44,897 nucleotides of DNA from an uncultured Clostridium sp. (GTDB taxonomy: Bacteria; Bacillota; Clostridia; TANB77; CAG-508), in the NCBI GenBank assembly GCA_900556975.1, contig USQZ01000009.1, forward strand, positions 1 through 44,897, written 5' to 3'. The translations under genes and the position numbers were made by a program. This document shows positions 16,881 to 27,400 of this stretch, piece by piece (the stretch's first letter is position 1; the number at the start of each line of letters is the position of its first letter). The notes under the pieces are model-generated. The model did no database searches, was not told the DNA's origin, and saw nothing but the letters and a program-made list of their open reading frames with translations.

Positions 16881-17276
16881 TTATTTTCTGTTATATGCTT
16901 TTATTCCAAGTTCTTCTAGCCAGCCTCTTTGTTCTTCTGTGAATTCTGCTGGTCTATAATATACTGTTAGTTTTGCTTCATTATCTTTTGTTGAAACTAC
17001 TATTTTTAATTTTCCATAATAATCTTTTAATATTGTTCTTTCTTCACTGTCATCAAAATATTTTCCATTTGTGATATTTTCTAATTGATATGTAGTTTCT
17101 GTTTCCTTTGTTAATTCAAGTATTTCTCTCATATTTTGTTGAAATGCTATTTTGGCAGATTGATTAACTGTTCCATCTTTTCCTACACTATAATAATATA
17201 CTATTCCTGTTATAATTAAAAGAATTACAACGGCTAAAACTAATAACATCAATGTTATTCCATTTTCTTTTTTCAT
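16881..17276 (-). CDS. Prepilin-like membrane protein of unknown function
   Basis: 131 residues. The N-terminus, KKENGITLMLLVLAVVILL, is a short basic leader ending in Gly followed by a hydrophobic helix starting with ITL, the layout of type IV prepilin and pseudopilin signals (G followed by FTL-x-E in classic cases). The Glu5 of mature pilins is absent (Leu/Met instead), which makes pilus assembly doubtful. The rest is a ~95-residue polar domain with YYSVGKDGTVNQ and a Trp near the C-terminus (RGWLEELGIKAYNRK). Proteins with this ITL leader are common in uncultured gut Clostridia, mostly without known function. It lies between acpS and cwlD in one operon; no prepilin peptidase is in the window. 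Shine-Dalgarno AGAGGA four bases from the ATG. Confidence 0.7.
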   Translation of the reverse strand: MKKENGITLMLLVLAVVILLIITGIVYYYSVGKDGTVNQSAKIAFQQNMREILELTKETETTYQLENITNGKYFDDSEERTILKDYYGKLKIVVSTKDNEAKLTVYYRPAEFTEEQRGWLEELGIKAYNRK

Positions 17277-17300
17277 TTCATCCTCTTTTCTCCAAAAGTA

Positions 17301-17666
17301 TTATTCCTCATATATAACTACTACGTTTGCAGTTGCATATTCTTTGCAATGTGATATTGATATATCAATATCTTTTATTTTGTCAAAGTTTATATTTACT
17401 TTTGGTTTTCCATTTTCATCATTAGTTATTTCAAATGCTGTCCATTCTAAATTTTCTTTTGGTATTATTTCTGAAAGTGCTTTGTATAAAGCTTCTTTTG
17501 CTGCAAATCTTGCAGCATAGTGTTGAAATTTATTTATTTTATGGCTTTCACAATATTGTATTTCATTTTCCGTATATATTGTGTTTAAAAATTTTTCTCC
17601 TTGCCTTTCAATAGCTTTTTCTATACGTGAAATTTCTATAATATCGACTCCACATGCAATTTTCAA
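17301..17666 (-). CDS. acpS: Holo-[acyl-carrier-protein] synthase AcpS
   Basis: 121 residues, normal AcpS length. Transfers 4'-phosphopantetheine from CoA to apo-ACP, making ACP active for fatty acid synthesis; cytosolic trimer. Conserved pieces: GVDIIEISRIEKAI with the magnesium-binding Asp8, a central RFAAKEALYKAL with the second metal ligand Glu, and the C-terminal ISISHCKEYATANVV strand-turn. The start is TTG at 17666, preceded by AAGGATTT. It sits in the middle of the minus operon between a conserved unknown and the prepilin-like gene; in Bacillus and many Clostridia acpS has variable neighbours, so little can be inferred from context. Complete and apparently functional. Confidence 0.95.
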   Translation of the reverse strand: MKIACGVDIIEISRIEKAIERQGEKFLNTIYTENEIQYCESHKINKFQHYAARFAAKEALYKALSEIIPKENLEWTAFEITNDENGKPKVNINFDKIKDIDISISHCKEYATANVVVIYEE

Positions 17667-17683
17667 TTCTAAATCCTTCCTTG

Positions 17684-18919
17684 CTACATAAATAAATATG
17701 AAATAATTGTAAAAGTGTTTAAAATTAATGAAACAATTAGTAGCATCACCATTATGGTATAATTACGATTGTTTTTTTCTATGTCTAAATCTTTATATAT
17801 AATTTCATATTTTTTTCTAATTTGTTCAAATTTTTCATCTAGTTCAAATGTTGATCCTAAAATTTTATAATATAGACTTCCTGTGTCATCTGCCGTTATT
17901 TCTTTTGCCCACATTGTTTTTGTGAAGTCTATAAATCTTTTACGAATATGAATGATTTTGTCATAACTCTTAAATTCTGTGTTTACTTGTGTTAAAAATG
18001 TTTTTTGATATAATCTCAATATATATGTGTAGTATATAACTGTTTCATATTCGTATGGTAATTTGGTGTAATTATACATATCTACTGTTGAGCAAAGTAA
18101 GTTGCAGTTTGATTTTGTGATACCTGTTCTTGCATATTTTAACTTTGAGATTACACTTAGATTTTGTTCTTCGCTTTCTCTGTTTAAGTCTGTTATATAG
18201 CTACTTGGAAAGGTATTAACATATTTTAAGAATTCACTATCAAAGCTTTCAAATTCGTTTCTATCATTCCAATGCTCAGATGGTATACATGTATATCCAA
18301 ATGTATAAAATTTGTTTTCTATTTCTGCATTATTTTTATAGTTTCCTGATATTTTTTTTATTATGTCTGATATTTCTTCTAAGTTTTCAAATAAATCTGT
18401 ACTTATATTTATATTTTCATATTGTTTTAGTCCTAAAAATTCTGAGTTACTTTCTTTAAATTTATAATTAAAATTAAGTACATCTGAAAATTTTTCACTT
18501 TTTTCTATAGTTGTTTTAAAACTTATAAAACATATTCCTGTGTTAAAACAGATTATATCAATTTTAGGTATATTAAATTTTATACTGTTTTCTACTTCTT
18601 TTGATGTTTGTATTGGTTCTTCTACTATATATTCAAAGCATGTACATGAATGCTTTGCTAATATTTTTGCTTTTTTCTCATTTGTTAGGCTTTTAAATGT
18701 TTTTAATTTATCGCCTCTTATTTCAAATGTTGGGAAAAAGTTTTCTCTTATTACTGGACTAAAATAATTATATATATCCAAATCCTTTTCTTTTTCAAAA
18801 ATTCTTAAGGATATTTTTTTGTCTTTTAATAATCTTAATATATACTTTTCATATTTATTTTCATCAATTGTGTATGGATGTAGAAAATAAGTATATTGAT
18901 ATTTAAATGATAGTTCCAA
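17684..18919 (-). CDS. Conserved unknown with C-terminal membrane helix
   Basis: 411 residues, starting at TTG (18919) behind GAGGAG. No family name can be given. Residues 1-~330 look soluble, with several Cys (KHSCTCFEY, NCNLLCSTVD). A helical stretch at about 300-375 contains TLEY/EIT-type and FELDEKFEQIRKKYEIIYKDLD motifs before a C-terminal membrane helix (~389-408, IMVMLLIVSLILNTFTII). The arrangement of a soluble domain, a long helix and a terminal membrane segment resembles CorA-like magnesium channels, but the GMN motif of CorA is absent and only one helix is present, so I do not call it a transporter. Second in the operon, 30 bases after the WG-repeat gene. Confidence 0.7.
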   Translation of the reverse strand: MELSFKYQYTYFLHPYTIDENKYEKYILRLLKDKKISLRIFEKEKDLDIYNYFSPVIRENFFPTFEIRGDKLKTFKSLTNEKKAKILAKHSCTCFEYIVEEPIQTSKEVENSIKFNIPKIDIICFNTGICFISFKTTIEKSEKFSDVLNFNYKFKESNSEFLGLKQYENINISTDLFENLEEISDIIKKISGNYKNNAEIENKFYTFGYTCIPSEHWNDRNEFESFDSEFLKYVNTFPSSYITDLNRESEEQNLSVISKLKYARTGITKSNCNLLCSTVDMYNYTKLPYEYETVIYYTYILRLYQKTFLTQVNTEFKSYDKIIHIRKRFIDFTKTMWAKEITADDTGSLYYKILGSTFELDEKFEQIRKKYEIIYKDLDIEKNNRNYTIMVMLLIVSLILNTFTIISYLFM

Positions 18920-18949
18920 AATAAATCTCCTCTTTTGTATTAATTTTTT

Positions 18950-20476
18950 CTATTTTACATATGTGTTTAATTCATTGTTTTCACTTAAATGCCATGTTCC
19001 TATGAAGTCTATGCTTATATTGTTATCTAATGATACTGATGGTTCAAGTAATATGCTTCCGTTTTGTTGTAATACTCCCCATTTTCCATCTTTATTTACT
19101 GCACAAAATCCGTATTGATTTTGTTCTTGTGCATCATCATATATACAGTCTACTACTTTTTGTCCATCTTTATTTACGTATCCGTATTTTCCGTTTTCTT
19201 TTACTAAGAATAATGTGTTATTTTTTAATGCATCTTTATTGCTAATTTCTTGGTATTGTAAGTTGTAATATTTATATTCGCTTCCTACTCTAGCTCTTAT
19301 ATATCCTTTTTCTGTGTCTACTTTGCTAATTGTTCCTGTAAGTACAAATTTTAAATCTCTGTTATATATATCTGCTGTGTAATCTTCATTTTCGCAAATT
19401 AGTGAAGCAATATCACTTCTATATTTTATTTCTTGGTATTTTATTTCTACGCATATATCTTTGTTTAAATTAATTACTCCATATTTTCCTGCTGTTTTTG
19501 CTATGTAATAATCTCCAAAGCAATTCTCTAAGTAGTCAAATGCTGCATCTATAATTGTTTCGCCTGATGTGTTGATTATTCCGTATTTATTTGCTTTTTT
19601 GATAACTAGGTTATCTCCATCTATTTCTATAATATCATCGAATCCGCTTTCTAAAATTGTTGTTCCATCTTTAGAAATTAATTTTGTTTTTAAACCATCT
19701 TGCACAACGTATTTATCATTTCCTGATACTTTCATTATTTTGTCATGTGTTGTATCTAAAATTACTTTTCCTTCTGCTCCTAAAAGTCCATATTTTCCGT
19801 TATCATTTTTTACTATATATCCATCATTATATGTTTTTCCAAAAGCTTCTACGCTTGCATATGTTGTGTCTGCAAATACTGTTTTAGATACACTGTTATA
19901 TAAACCGTATTTTCCGTCTTTTGTTAATACAAGTGTTTTTTCTATTCCTTGCATTGTTGATATATCTTCGTAGTTTGCTGGTAACACTTCTTTTCCTGAG
20001 AAATCTATTAATCCATATTTTCCGTCTTTTTCGAATTTTAAAACTTCGTTGTTATACCATACATTGTTTGAAGCATCATAATTAACAAGTGCGCTTACAT
20101 TTGAATAGTTTGAAAATAATTGCTCGTTATTTTCATTAATTGCTTTGGTTTTAAATGTTCCATTTGTATAGTCAACATCGTATGTTGCGATGAAAACATT
20201 TTTTGTAAAATCTGGTATTATTACCATTTCATCATATGAAATATTATTTAATTTATCGCCTTTACTATTTATTACTCCCCATTTTGAATCCGCATATGCT
20301 GAAAAATAATTTGTGCTTTCTGGGATTGTTTGTTGTTGTTTACTTTTTTTATTTAGTGATAAAATCATTGAAGATATCACCATTATTATTACTAAGAATG
20401 CTACTAATGTTGCAATCACTTTTTTTATATTTAATTTAGGCTCATCATCGAACCTTCTTCCTCTATTTCTTCTCAT
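18950..20476 (-). CDS. Membrane-anchored WG-repeat protein
   Basis: 508 residues. A basic cytoplasmic N-terminus (RRNRGRRFDDEPKLNIKK) precedes one membrane helix (~21-43). The outer part is a series of about nine to ten WG/KYG repeats of ~35-50 residues, each of the form [KW]-[WY]-G-[VLY]-[IY]-[ND] then G-K-x-[VI]-[LI] and an [YF]-[DE]-x-[IV] end, for example KWGVINSKGDKL, KYGLIDFSGKEVLPANYEDI and KWGVLQQNGSILLEPS. WG-repeat proteins are beta-rich and widespread in Bacillota and Bacteroidota; their role is unknown, with ligand or wall binding suspected. First gene of the five-gene operon ending in cwlD. ATG with CGGAGGATG upstream; promoter at 20511-20540. Confidence 0.88.
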   Translation of the reverse strand: MRRNRGRRFDDEPKLNIKKVIATLVAFLVIIMVISSMILSLNKKSKQQQTIPESTNYFSAYADSKWGVINSKGDKLNNISYDEMVIIPDFTKNVFIATYDVDYTNGTFKTKAINENNEQLFSNYSNVSALVNYDASNNVWYNNEVLKFEKDGKYGLIDFSGKEVLPANYEDISTMQGIEKTLVLTKDGKYGLYNSVSKTVFADTTYASVEAFGKTYNDGYIVKNDNGKYGLLGAEGKVILDTTHDKIMKVSGNDKYVVQDGLKTKLISKDGTTILESGFDDIIEIDGDNLVIKKANKYGIINTSGETIIDAAFDYLENCFGDYYIAKTAGKYGVINLNKDICVEIKYQEIKYRSDIASLICENEDYTADIYNRDLKFVLTGTISKVDTEKGYIRARVGSEYKYYNLQYQEISNKDALKNNTLFLVKENGKYGYVNKDGQKVVDCIYDDAQEQNQYGFCAVNKDGKWGVLQQNGSILLEPSVSLDNNISIDFIGTWHLSENNELNTYVK

Positions 20477-20510
20477 TACATCCTCCGATTAAAAACATTA
20501 ATACGTTGTT

Positions 20511-20540
20511 ACTATATCATATTTTACCCCTTTTTTTCAA
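20511..20540 (-). promoter_or_regulatory. Probable SigA promoter of the WG-repeat/cwlD operon
   Basis: On the minus strand, TTGAAA at 20540-20535, an 18-base spacer and TATAGT at 20516-20511. Confidence 0.55.
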
Positions 20541-20553
20541 TACTCTTGTTGTG

Positions 20554-20595
20554 TTTTCCACAAAAAATATGCAATATCTTTATCTGTTATCCACA
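20554..20595 (+). promoter_or_regulatory. Two DnaA-box-like 9-mers in a divergent intergenic region
   Basis: TTTTCCACA (20554-20562, one mismatch) and perfect TTATCCACA (20587-20595), same orientation and 33 bases apart, about three helical turns. They lie between the divergent promoters of the WG-repeat operon and srtB, so DnaA binding could influence either. Binding is inferred from the match only. Confidence 0.5.
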
Positions 20596-20619
20596 TTTTC
20601 TTCATTAGTTGTTTATTGT

Positions 20620-20648
20620 TTGATTTTTTTTCATTGTTTGCTTATAAT
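20620..20648 (+). promoter_or_regulatory. SigA-type promoter of sortase gene
   Basis: TTGATT (20620-20625), a 17-base spacer and TATAAT (20643-20648). The ATG at 20664 is only ~9 bases past the expected transcript start, so the leader is extremely short, with just GGTGAT as a weak ribosome site. Confidence 0.65.
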
Positions 20649-20663
20649 TTATTTGGTGATTTT

Positions 20664-21434
20664 ATGAAAAATAAGTTTATAATTCTTTTTAGAATTATTT
20701 CTGTTATTATTGTACTCATTTGTGCAATTCTTTTAATTGTTTGGGCAATTGAGAATTATAAAAATACTCATATTCAAACGAATTTAATACAGAGTATTTC
20801 AATAATTAGTTCTGAAAGTTCAAATGATTCAGATATTATTAATGATTTGGATAATATTTCTCCTGATGAAATTTCTAAAATTAATGTTGATTACAGTTCT
20901 TTGAAATCAACAAATTCCGATTCGGTTGGTTGGATAAAAATTAATGATACAAATATTAATTATCCTATTGTTCAATCAAATGATAATAGTTATTATCTAA
21001 ATCATAATTTTGAAAAGAATTTTAACCGTGCTGGTTGGATTTTTGCTGATTATAGAAATTCTTTTGATTCTTTAAATCAAAATACGATTATTTATGGGCA
21101 TAATCGTAGAAATGGTATAATGTTTAGCAATTTAAAGAAGTATTATGATTCTGATTTGACAAAAAATAAATATATATATTTTAATACGAATACTAATTAT
21201 TACATTGGCGAAATCTTTTCTGTTTATAAAATAAATGCTAATAATGCTGATATTCCTATTAATTTTGATAGCACTGACTCTTTTCAAGATTATTTGAATG
21301 ATTGGCTTAAGAAAAGCAAGTATAATTTTAATACTAATGTTGATGTAAATCATAATGTATTAACTTTATGCACTTGTGATAATTCTAGTTCTTACCGAAT
21401 TATTATTCATGCAAAATTAGTTCAAGTTCATTAA
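20664..21434 (+). CDS. srtB: Class B sortase
   Basis: 256 residues from ATG 20664, taken because it begins a clean signal-anchor (MKNKFIILFRIIS) and follows the promoter; an in-frame ATG 16 codons upstream would precede the -10 box. One membrane anchor (~7-28), a linker, then the sortase domain (~75-256). Motifs: VGWIKINDTNINYPIVQ, typical of class B; catalytic His in IIYGHNRRNG (~145); catalytic Cys in TLCTCD; catalytic Arg in SYRIIIHAKL. Sortases join cell-wall proteins carrying an LPxTG-like signal to peptidoglycan. The nearest substrates are the convergent giant adhesin (LPYTGD) and the adhesin at 2975 (VPATGD). C. difficile SrtB takes [S/P]PxTG, so use of these motifs is plausible but unproved. 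Confidence 0.93.
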   Translation: MKNKFIILFRIISVIIVLICAILLIVWAIENYKNTHIQTNLIQSISIISSESSNDSDIINDLDNISPDEISKINVDYSSLKSTNSDSVGWIKINDTNINYPIVQSNDNSYYLNHNFEKNFNRAGWIFADYRNSFDSLNQNTIIYGHNRRNGIMFSNLKKYYDSDLTKNKYIYFNTNTNYYIGEIFSVYKINANNADIPINFDSTDSFQDYLNDWLKKSKYNFNTNVDVNHNVLTLCTCDNSSSYRIIIHAKLVQVH

Positions 21435-21468
21435 AAAAGTACCTCATTTTGTTATTGAGGTACTTTTT
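21434..21468. terminator. Bidirectional terminator between srtB and the giant adhesin
   Basis: Stem AAAAAGTACCTCA (21434-21446) with TGAGGTACTTTTT (21456-21468), 9-base loop. T5 on the plus strand and T6 on the minus strand; it sits directly after both stop codons. Confidence 0.9.
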
Positions 21469-21471
21469 ATG

Positions 21472-24400
21472 TTATTGTCTTTTTTTATTTTTGATTTTTC
21501 TTTCTATGATAATTTCTATAATATTGCTTAGTATTACTATGCCTATTATGCTTCCTGCTATTATAGGAAGATTATCTCCCGTGTATGGTAATGCTACATT
21601 TATTTTTTTCTCTTCTTGTTTGTCGTTATACACAGTTAAATCGAATTCGGCTTTTTCTCCAAAATTTATGTCTATGGAGTCTTTTGATTCTATGTAACCA
21701 TTTGGTGCTTTAATTTCTTTGATTGTATAATTTCCTGTTGGAATATCTTTTGTAAATTTAGCATATCCATCTTGATTAGTTGCGACTTGTTCAATTAAAT
21801 TTCCTTTTGAATCATATAGTCCAAACTCAGCGCCTTCTAGTGGTTTGTTTGTTTCTCTGTCTAATTTTTTAATAGTAATATTGGCTTTTTTTCTTTCATT
21901 TATGACTTCTTGTTCGTCTGTAAAATCATTTTTCTCGTTATATCCTATTTTAAAATTAATTTTTTCACTATTTGCCATGTAACCTTCTGGTGTATCTTTT
22001 TCTATTGCATAATATAGTCCTACTGGCAAGTTGCTGAATATTATTTCTCCGTTTTTATCCGTTGTTTTTTGGTCTATTCTTTCATCTTTTTTATACATAA
22101 TGTTATTTTGATACTCTATGTCTTCTGCTGCGTATAATTCGAATGTTACTCCTTCTACTGTTTCTAGTTCGTATTCATAATTTTCTGAATTAGAATTTTC
22201 TTTTAGTTTTTCACCTTTTTTAACTATTTTTATTGTGCCTTCTATAAGAGTATCTTGCATTTCAATTTCTTCAACTTTTTCTGAATTAATATAGCATTCT
22301 CCATATTTATTTACTGAGAATTTTATGTCTTCTGCTTTATTAAATCCTGTTGGTGGATTTTCTTCTCTTAGTATGTATTCTCCTGCTGGTAGTCCTCTAT
22401 AAACACATTCGTCTCCTTCTGTAATGAATTTACTTATAATTTTGTTAGTTTCAGCATTTATTATAGAAAGTTCTGCATTTTCAATTAGCTTGTCTTTCCA
22501 TTTTTTATTGATTGTTATTGTGTTTTTAACATTAGTAAATTCAAGCTCTTTAGGAATATTTATTGTTGTGTTGTCTTTTACTTCATAGCTATTTTCATTT
22601 ATTTCTATTTTTGTCTTTTCTTTGTCTTCTAATACATATCCGTCTATTGTTTCAATTTCTCTTAAATAATATGTTCCAAATGGTAATTGTGAAATTGTTG
22701 CTGTTCCATCGTTTGTTGTAATTGTCTCTTCTCCATTTTCATCAATTATGTATTTTCCATCTGTCAATTTTAATTTGATTATGTTATTGTTTTCGTCTGT
22801 TAATTCATATTTAACATTATTTAATTTTTCTCCAGATTCTCGGTCTTTTTTGATAATTTTAATTGTAGCATCATTTAATTCCATATTTGTAAATGTTATG
22901 TTTGATTGATTTTCTGGATTATATGTTAGTACAAATGAGTCTTTTTCTGCCTCTCCACCTATTCCTTCAACTGTAGCAATTTTAGTTTTAGTATTAGCTG
23001 GTTCTCTTATAATATATTTTTTTCCAGATTCAATTATTCCTGTTGTAACTCCATTTATTGTTCTTTTTATTGGAAGCTCTTTTGTTTCATTTACTGATAT
23101 ATCTAAGCTATCAATTACTTCATTTGTTCCTGCATCAACGATTTCAAATTTATATGTTCCGTCTAAATCTCCTATTGCTTTTTTGGTAACTTTAGGTGCA
23201 TATGGTATTTTTACACCAACTTTAGGTGGTTCTGGTGTTAAAGATCTGTTGTCTATATAATATCTATATGCAAATGAATTCCATGCAATTTGACCAGGTT
23301 CCGCACCTTCTTGTATATTTCCGTCGAATTCTACTTGAATTGTGTATTTAGCTGGCAATATAAAATCATCTGTAAACTGTACTCTAAATGATTGTGTATT
23401 TTCTGTTTTCTCTTCGTACCATTTTCCAGTATCTTCTGTTCCATTCCAGTCTTCGTCTGTAAATTCTGTTTCGTCTGAATATTTGATTTCGTAGTATGCC
23501 TCAAATATTTCTTGTTTATTTCCTTCGTAATCTAATATGTTTATTTTAAAGTCTGGATCCTCAGCTAATTTTACTTCAAATTCAGAATTTCTTTTTTCTT
23601 CATTGTTAACAACACCTACGTCATTTATGTCAGGTAATTTATTGATTATTGCTACTTTTTCAAAGTTTTTTTCTGACATGTTATTTACCCTTAAAGTGTA
23701 TGTTACAGTATCTTTTTTATCATCTACAACAATATAGTTTTTGTTTCCTTCTTCATAATCTTTTTCTTTACCATAATAACTTAGTCCATAATTATTTTCA
23801 TCATCTTTTTCTTGTATTTTTTGATATGATGTTGAAATATATTTTTCTGATCCAAATACATAATCTGCATTTTTTACGTTAACAACTTTTTCTATAAAGA
23901 AGTTTTCATCTGTAATTTCAAATTCTTTTCTATTTTCCATTTTTATATATCCGTTAGGTGCTATTACTTCTTCTATATAGTATTTTCCTACTGGTAATTC
24001 TTTAATGTAAATTTTTCCGTTATCAGCCATTATTGTTGTGTAATTTCCATTTTCACTATAACAATATTCTCTTCCTGATTGTTTAGTTGTTTTATTATCT
24101 TCAAATCTTATTGCATTGTCTTTTTCGTCATATATTTTAAATACTATTTGATTACTTTCTATTACGTTTCCGTTGATGTCTGTTTTTATTATTTGAGCAT
24201 TTCCAATATTATGTTTATTTATGATTTCAACTACTTTGGGTATATCAAAATCTTCTTCATTAATTTCTATTTCTGTATCTTGACATAATTCAAATGTTTC
24301 TTGTGCTTCTGTTTCTTTTATTTTATATTTTCCAACTAGAATATCTGATATTATTATCTTTCCTTCTTCATTTGTAGTTAGCTCTGTTATTTCGCCATTT

Positions 24401-27400
24401 TCTGAATATTTATATGCTTCATTTTCTTTAGTGAATTTAACTATTTTATCTTCAGGATCAAATATTTCAAATTTAACGTTATCTAATGGATTTCCTTGTG
24501 TATCTTTCTTTAATATTTGTAGATTTCCCATTGGTGTGTTTTCAATGTTTTCTATTATTTCGTCTTTTTTAGTTTTTATTTCTATTTTAGTTATTTTTTC
24601 TTCTTGCACGTATCCTGATGGCGCCTGAATTTCTTTTATGTAATATGTGCCAATTGGTAAATCATATATTGTAAATTCTCCGTTATATGTCTCTAATTCT
24701 GTTACTCTCTCTATCGTTGATTTTCTCATTATGTAAGTGTATAATCCATCATTTTCTTTAACAAATTCTAATGGTTCTGATGATTCTGCGTTTTCATTAT
24801 CATATACTTCAAATTTAGCTGCATTATTGATTTTTTCATGTGTGTGTTTGTTTACTTTCGTAATGTGTGTTTTACTAAATTCTCGATTTGGATCTATTTG
24901 ATTTTCCACACTAATTTCAATTTTTTGTCCATTCTGACTATTAGATATTGTTATTTCTTTGTCTTCAGCTTTTGCATAACCTATTGGTGGATTTTCTTCT
25001 ACTAATTTATATTTTCCATAAGGTAAGTTATATATGTGCGTGATTCCTGAGAATATTATATCTTCTGTTGCCTCGTCTGAATCTGTTTCTTGATAATTAT
25101 AATCTGATCCTTCTTTTCTAAATTTTAAAATATTGCCTTTTTCATCGTATATATTGAATGTAACTGAATTTCTTATTATGTTTTGTGATTCATCTACTTT
25201 TTTAAGTTCTAGTTGCGTATCGTATTGGTTAGTAAATGTAATTTTAAAATTACCACTTAAATTATCGCCCAATTTTATCCTAACAACAGGTACCCAATTA
25301 TTATTTATCGATTCAATATCTTCGAGTTCTGGAATACCAGAAAAACTAAATTTTAAATTATATGACCAGTCTATATTTTCTCCTATAACTTTACATCTTC
25401 TTCCTTTTAGTTCATATCCTTCTTTTGGAATTTCGAATATAATATATTGATTATTAGTTGTATAAAATTTTCTTGGGTTTCCATATATGATTTCTATTTT
25501 GCTTTCATTTCCAATATCGATAGTTTCTCCCGGTTTAAGTGTAACTTTTGCTATTGCTTGTATTGTTGATTTATTAAAACTAAGGTAATCTGATTTTACA
25601 ATTAGGAATTCAAATTCCTCATCAATTTTTTCTACACTTTCATTATCTCTATTTACTAGTTCTTTCGTAAGTTCTATTTCAACTCTATTAACTATGATAT
25701 TTACAGCTGTTGTATCTTCTTTAATAAATTTCTCTTCTCCACTTTTGTCTTTAAGTTTTGCCGTATATGCTAGTATATTAGGATATTCTATGTTTGCTTC
25801 TGCTTCTTCATTAACTGTTGCTTCATAATCTACGTATATTGTAAAATCATTTCTATGCGTACTTTCTTGTAATTTGCCATTTTTTATAGTTCCTTTTTCC
25901 CCTAAAAATACGATTTTGAATCCTCTTGATCCTTCTCCATTATTTTCTTCTCCATCATATTTTATCCATCTTATTGCAGAATTATTAATTTCTTCCCAAT
26001 CTGCCGCATAACTTAAAGTTTTTACAGTTTTAAGTGGGTGATGTTCTTTTGTAATTAAATCAGCTGTTGTATAATAAATTTCATAATCTTTTCCTAGTTC
26101 ATAAGTCTCTCCTTCGTTATTAGTAACTTTTATTGTTCCCAAGTCCATATTATATGCTGTTTTATAATTATTTTCACTTTCTATTCCATATAAATCATAT
26201 ATTACCAAATCATGATAATCTAAATAATTTTCTGATTCTTCTAAAATACTTTCAACTTTTAATCTTTCCCTTAATTTGTATCCACTTGTTTGAGCTACTG
26301 AAATAGTCATATTTTTATTAGTTCTACTTGTTAATTCTTCAGTAACCTCATTTTTTTCGTTTACTAATGAGATAATATTTTCACCATCTGTATATGATGT
26401 ATCTGTCCAATCACTATCTTTTACTATAGTTCTTCCTTCATATATAGAACCATATCCAATGTCTTCAAAATTATTTAGACTTGTGTCAATATGATTTCTT
26501 TCTTTATATACGTGTGTTTCTCGATCGTATTCTCCTATTATACCTGCATATTTATGAATATTTCTTGCTTTATCTATAGTTTCCTCTTGATTTCCTTGTG
26601 TTTCTATCTTACTTCCCGTATTAATTCCTGATATTACAAGAGCTGCTGTATTGTAGTTTGTTTCTATTGAGTCATCTGTAGAGAAAGTTAAATATAAATC
26701 TATTTGTTTAGGTACATCATCTTTAACTTCTTGTGTAGCAATTAAAGGTTCAAATCCATAATAGTTATCCATAAATTCTATAATATATTGATATGCATTG
26801 GTATTTTTTTCTCCGTTTTCAACATCATACCCTGTTGCTAAGCTTTTATTTTCTAAGTTTTTGACTGTAACACGTATATAATAGTCATAATCTTGCACAA
26901 CCATGTTTGAATATGATTGGGGTGCATTTTCTGTTTTTCCAACAAATGGTTTATCTGCGTGAATCGCTGCTTCATATGTAAAGCAATCTTCGGATTCTAT
27001 GTATTTCCATCCTGCCGCTATCATTTCATCTTTATTTTTAGGATCACTATCTGGCAATTCAAAATATCCGCCTCTTTTAATTGGCATATTCCAATCTGGT
27101 CGATTACTTTGTCTAAAAAAACAATATGATATTTCTGGTATATATACTTCTTTTAATTTATAAGGACTATCTACTGTATCAACGATTGTTTGATAATTTA
27201 TTGGTAAATATTCATTTATTACACCTAAACTTGCTTTATTAACATCACTTTGTTTTTTATCTAAATTCTCAGGAGATACATTATTTCCTAGATTCTTTAT
27301 TCCTATATGCCATGTAACAGTTCCATCAACGGTTCTATGAATTCCATCTAATAATGGATAATTCCAAATATAATTATCATAATTCGTATTAAATCCCGTA

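Noticed and set aside
17684..18919. CorA-type magnesium channel
   Set aside because: Only one terminal membrane helix and no GMN motif.
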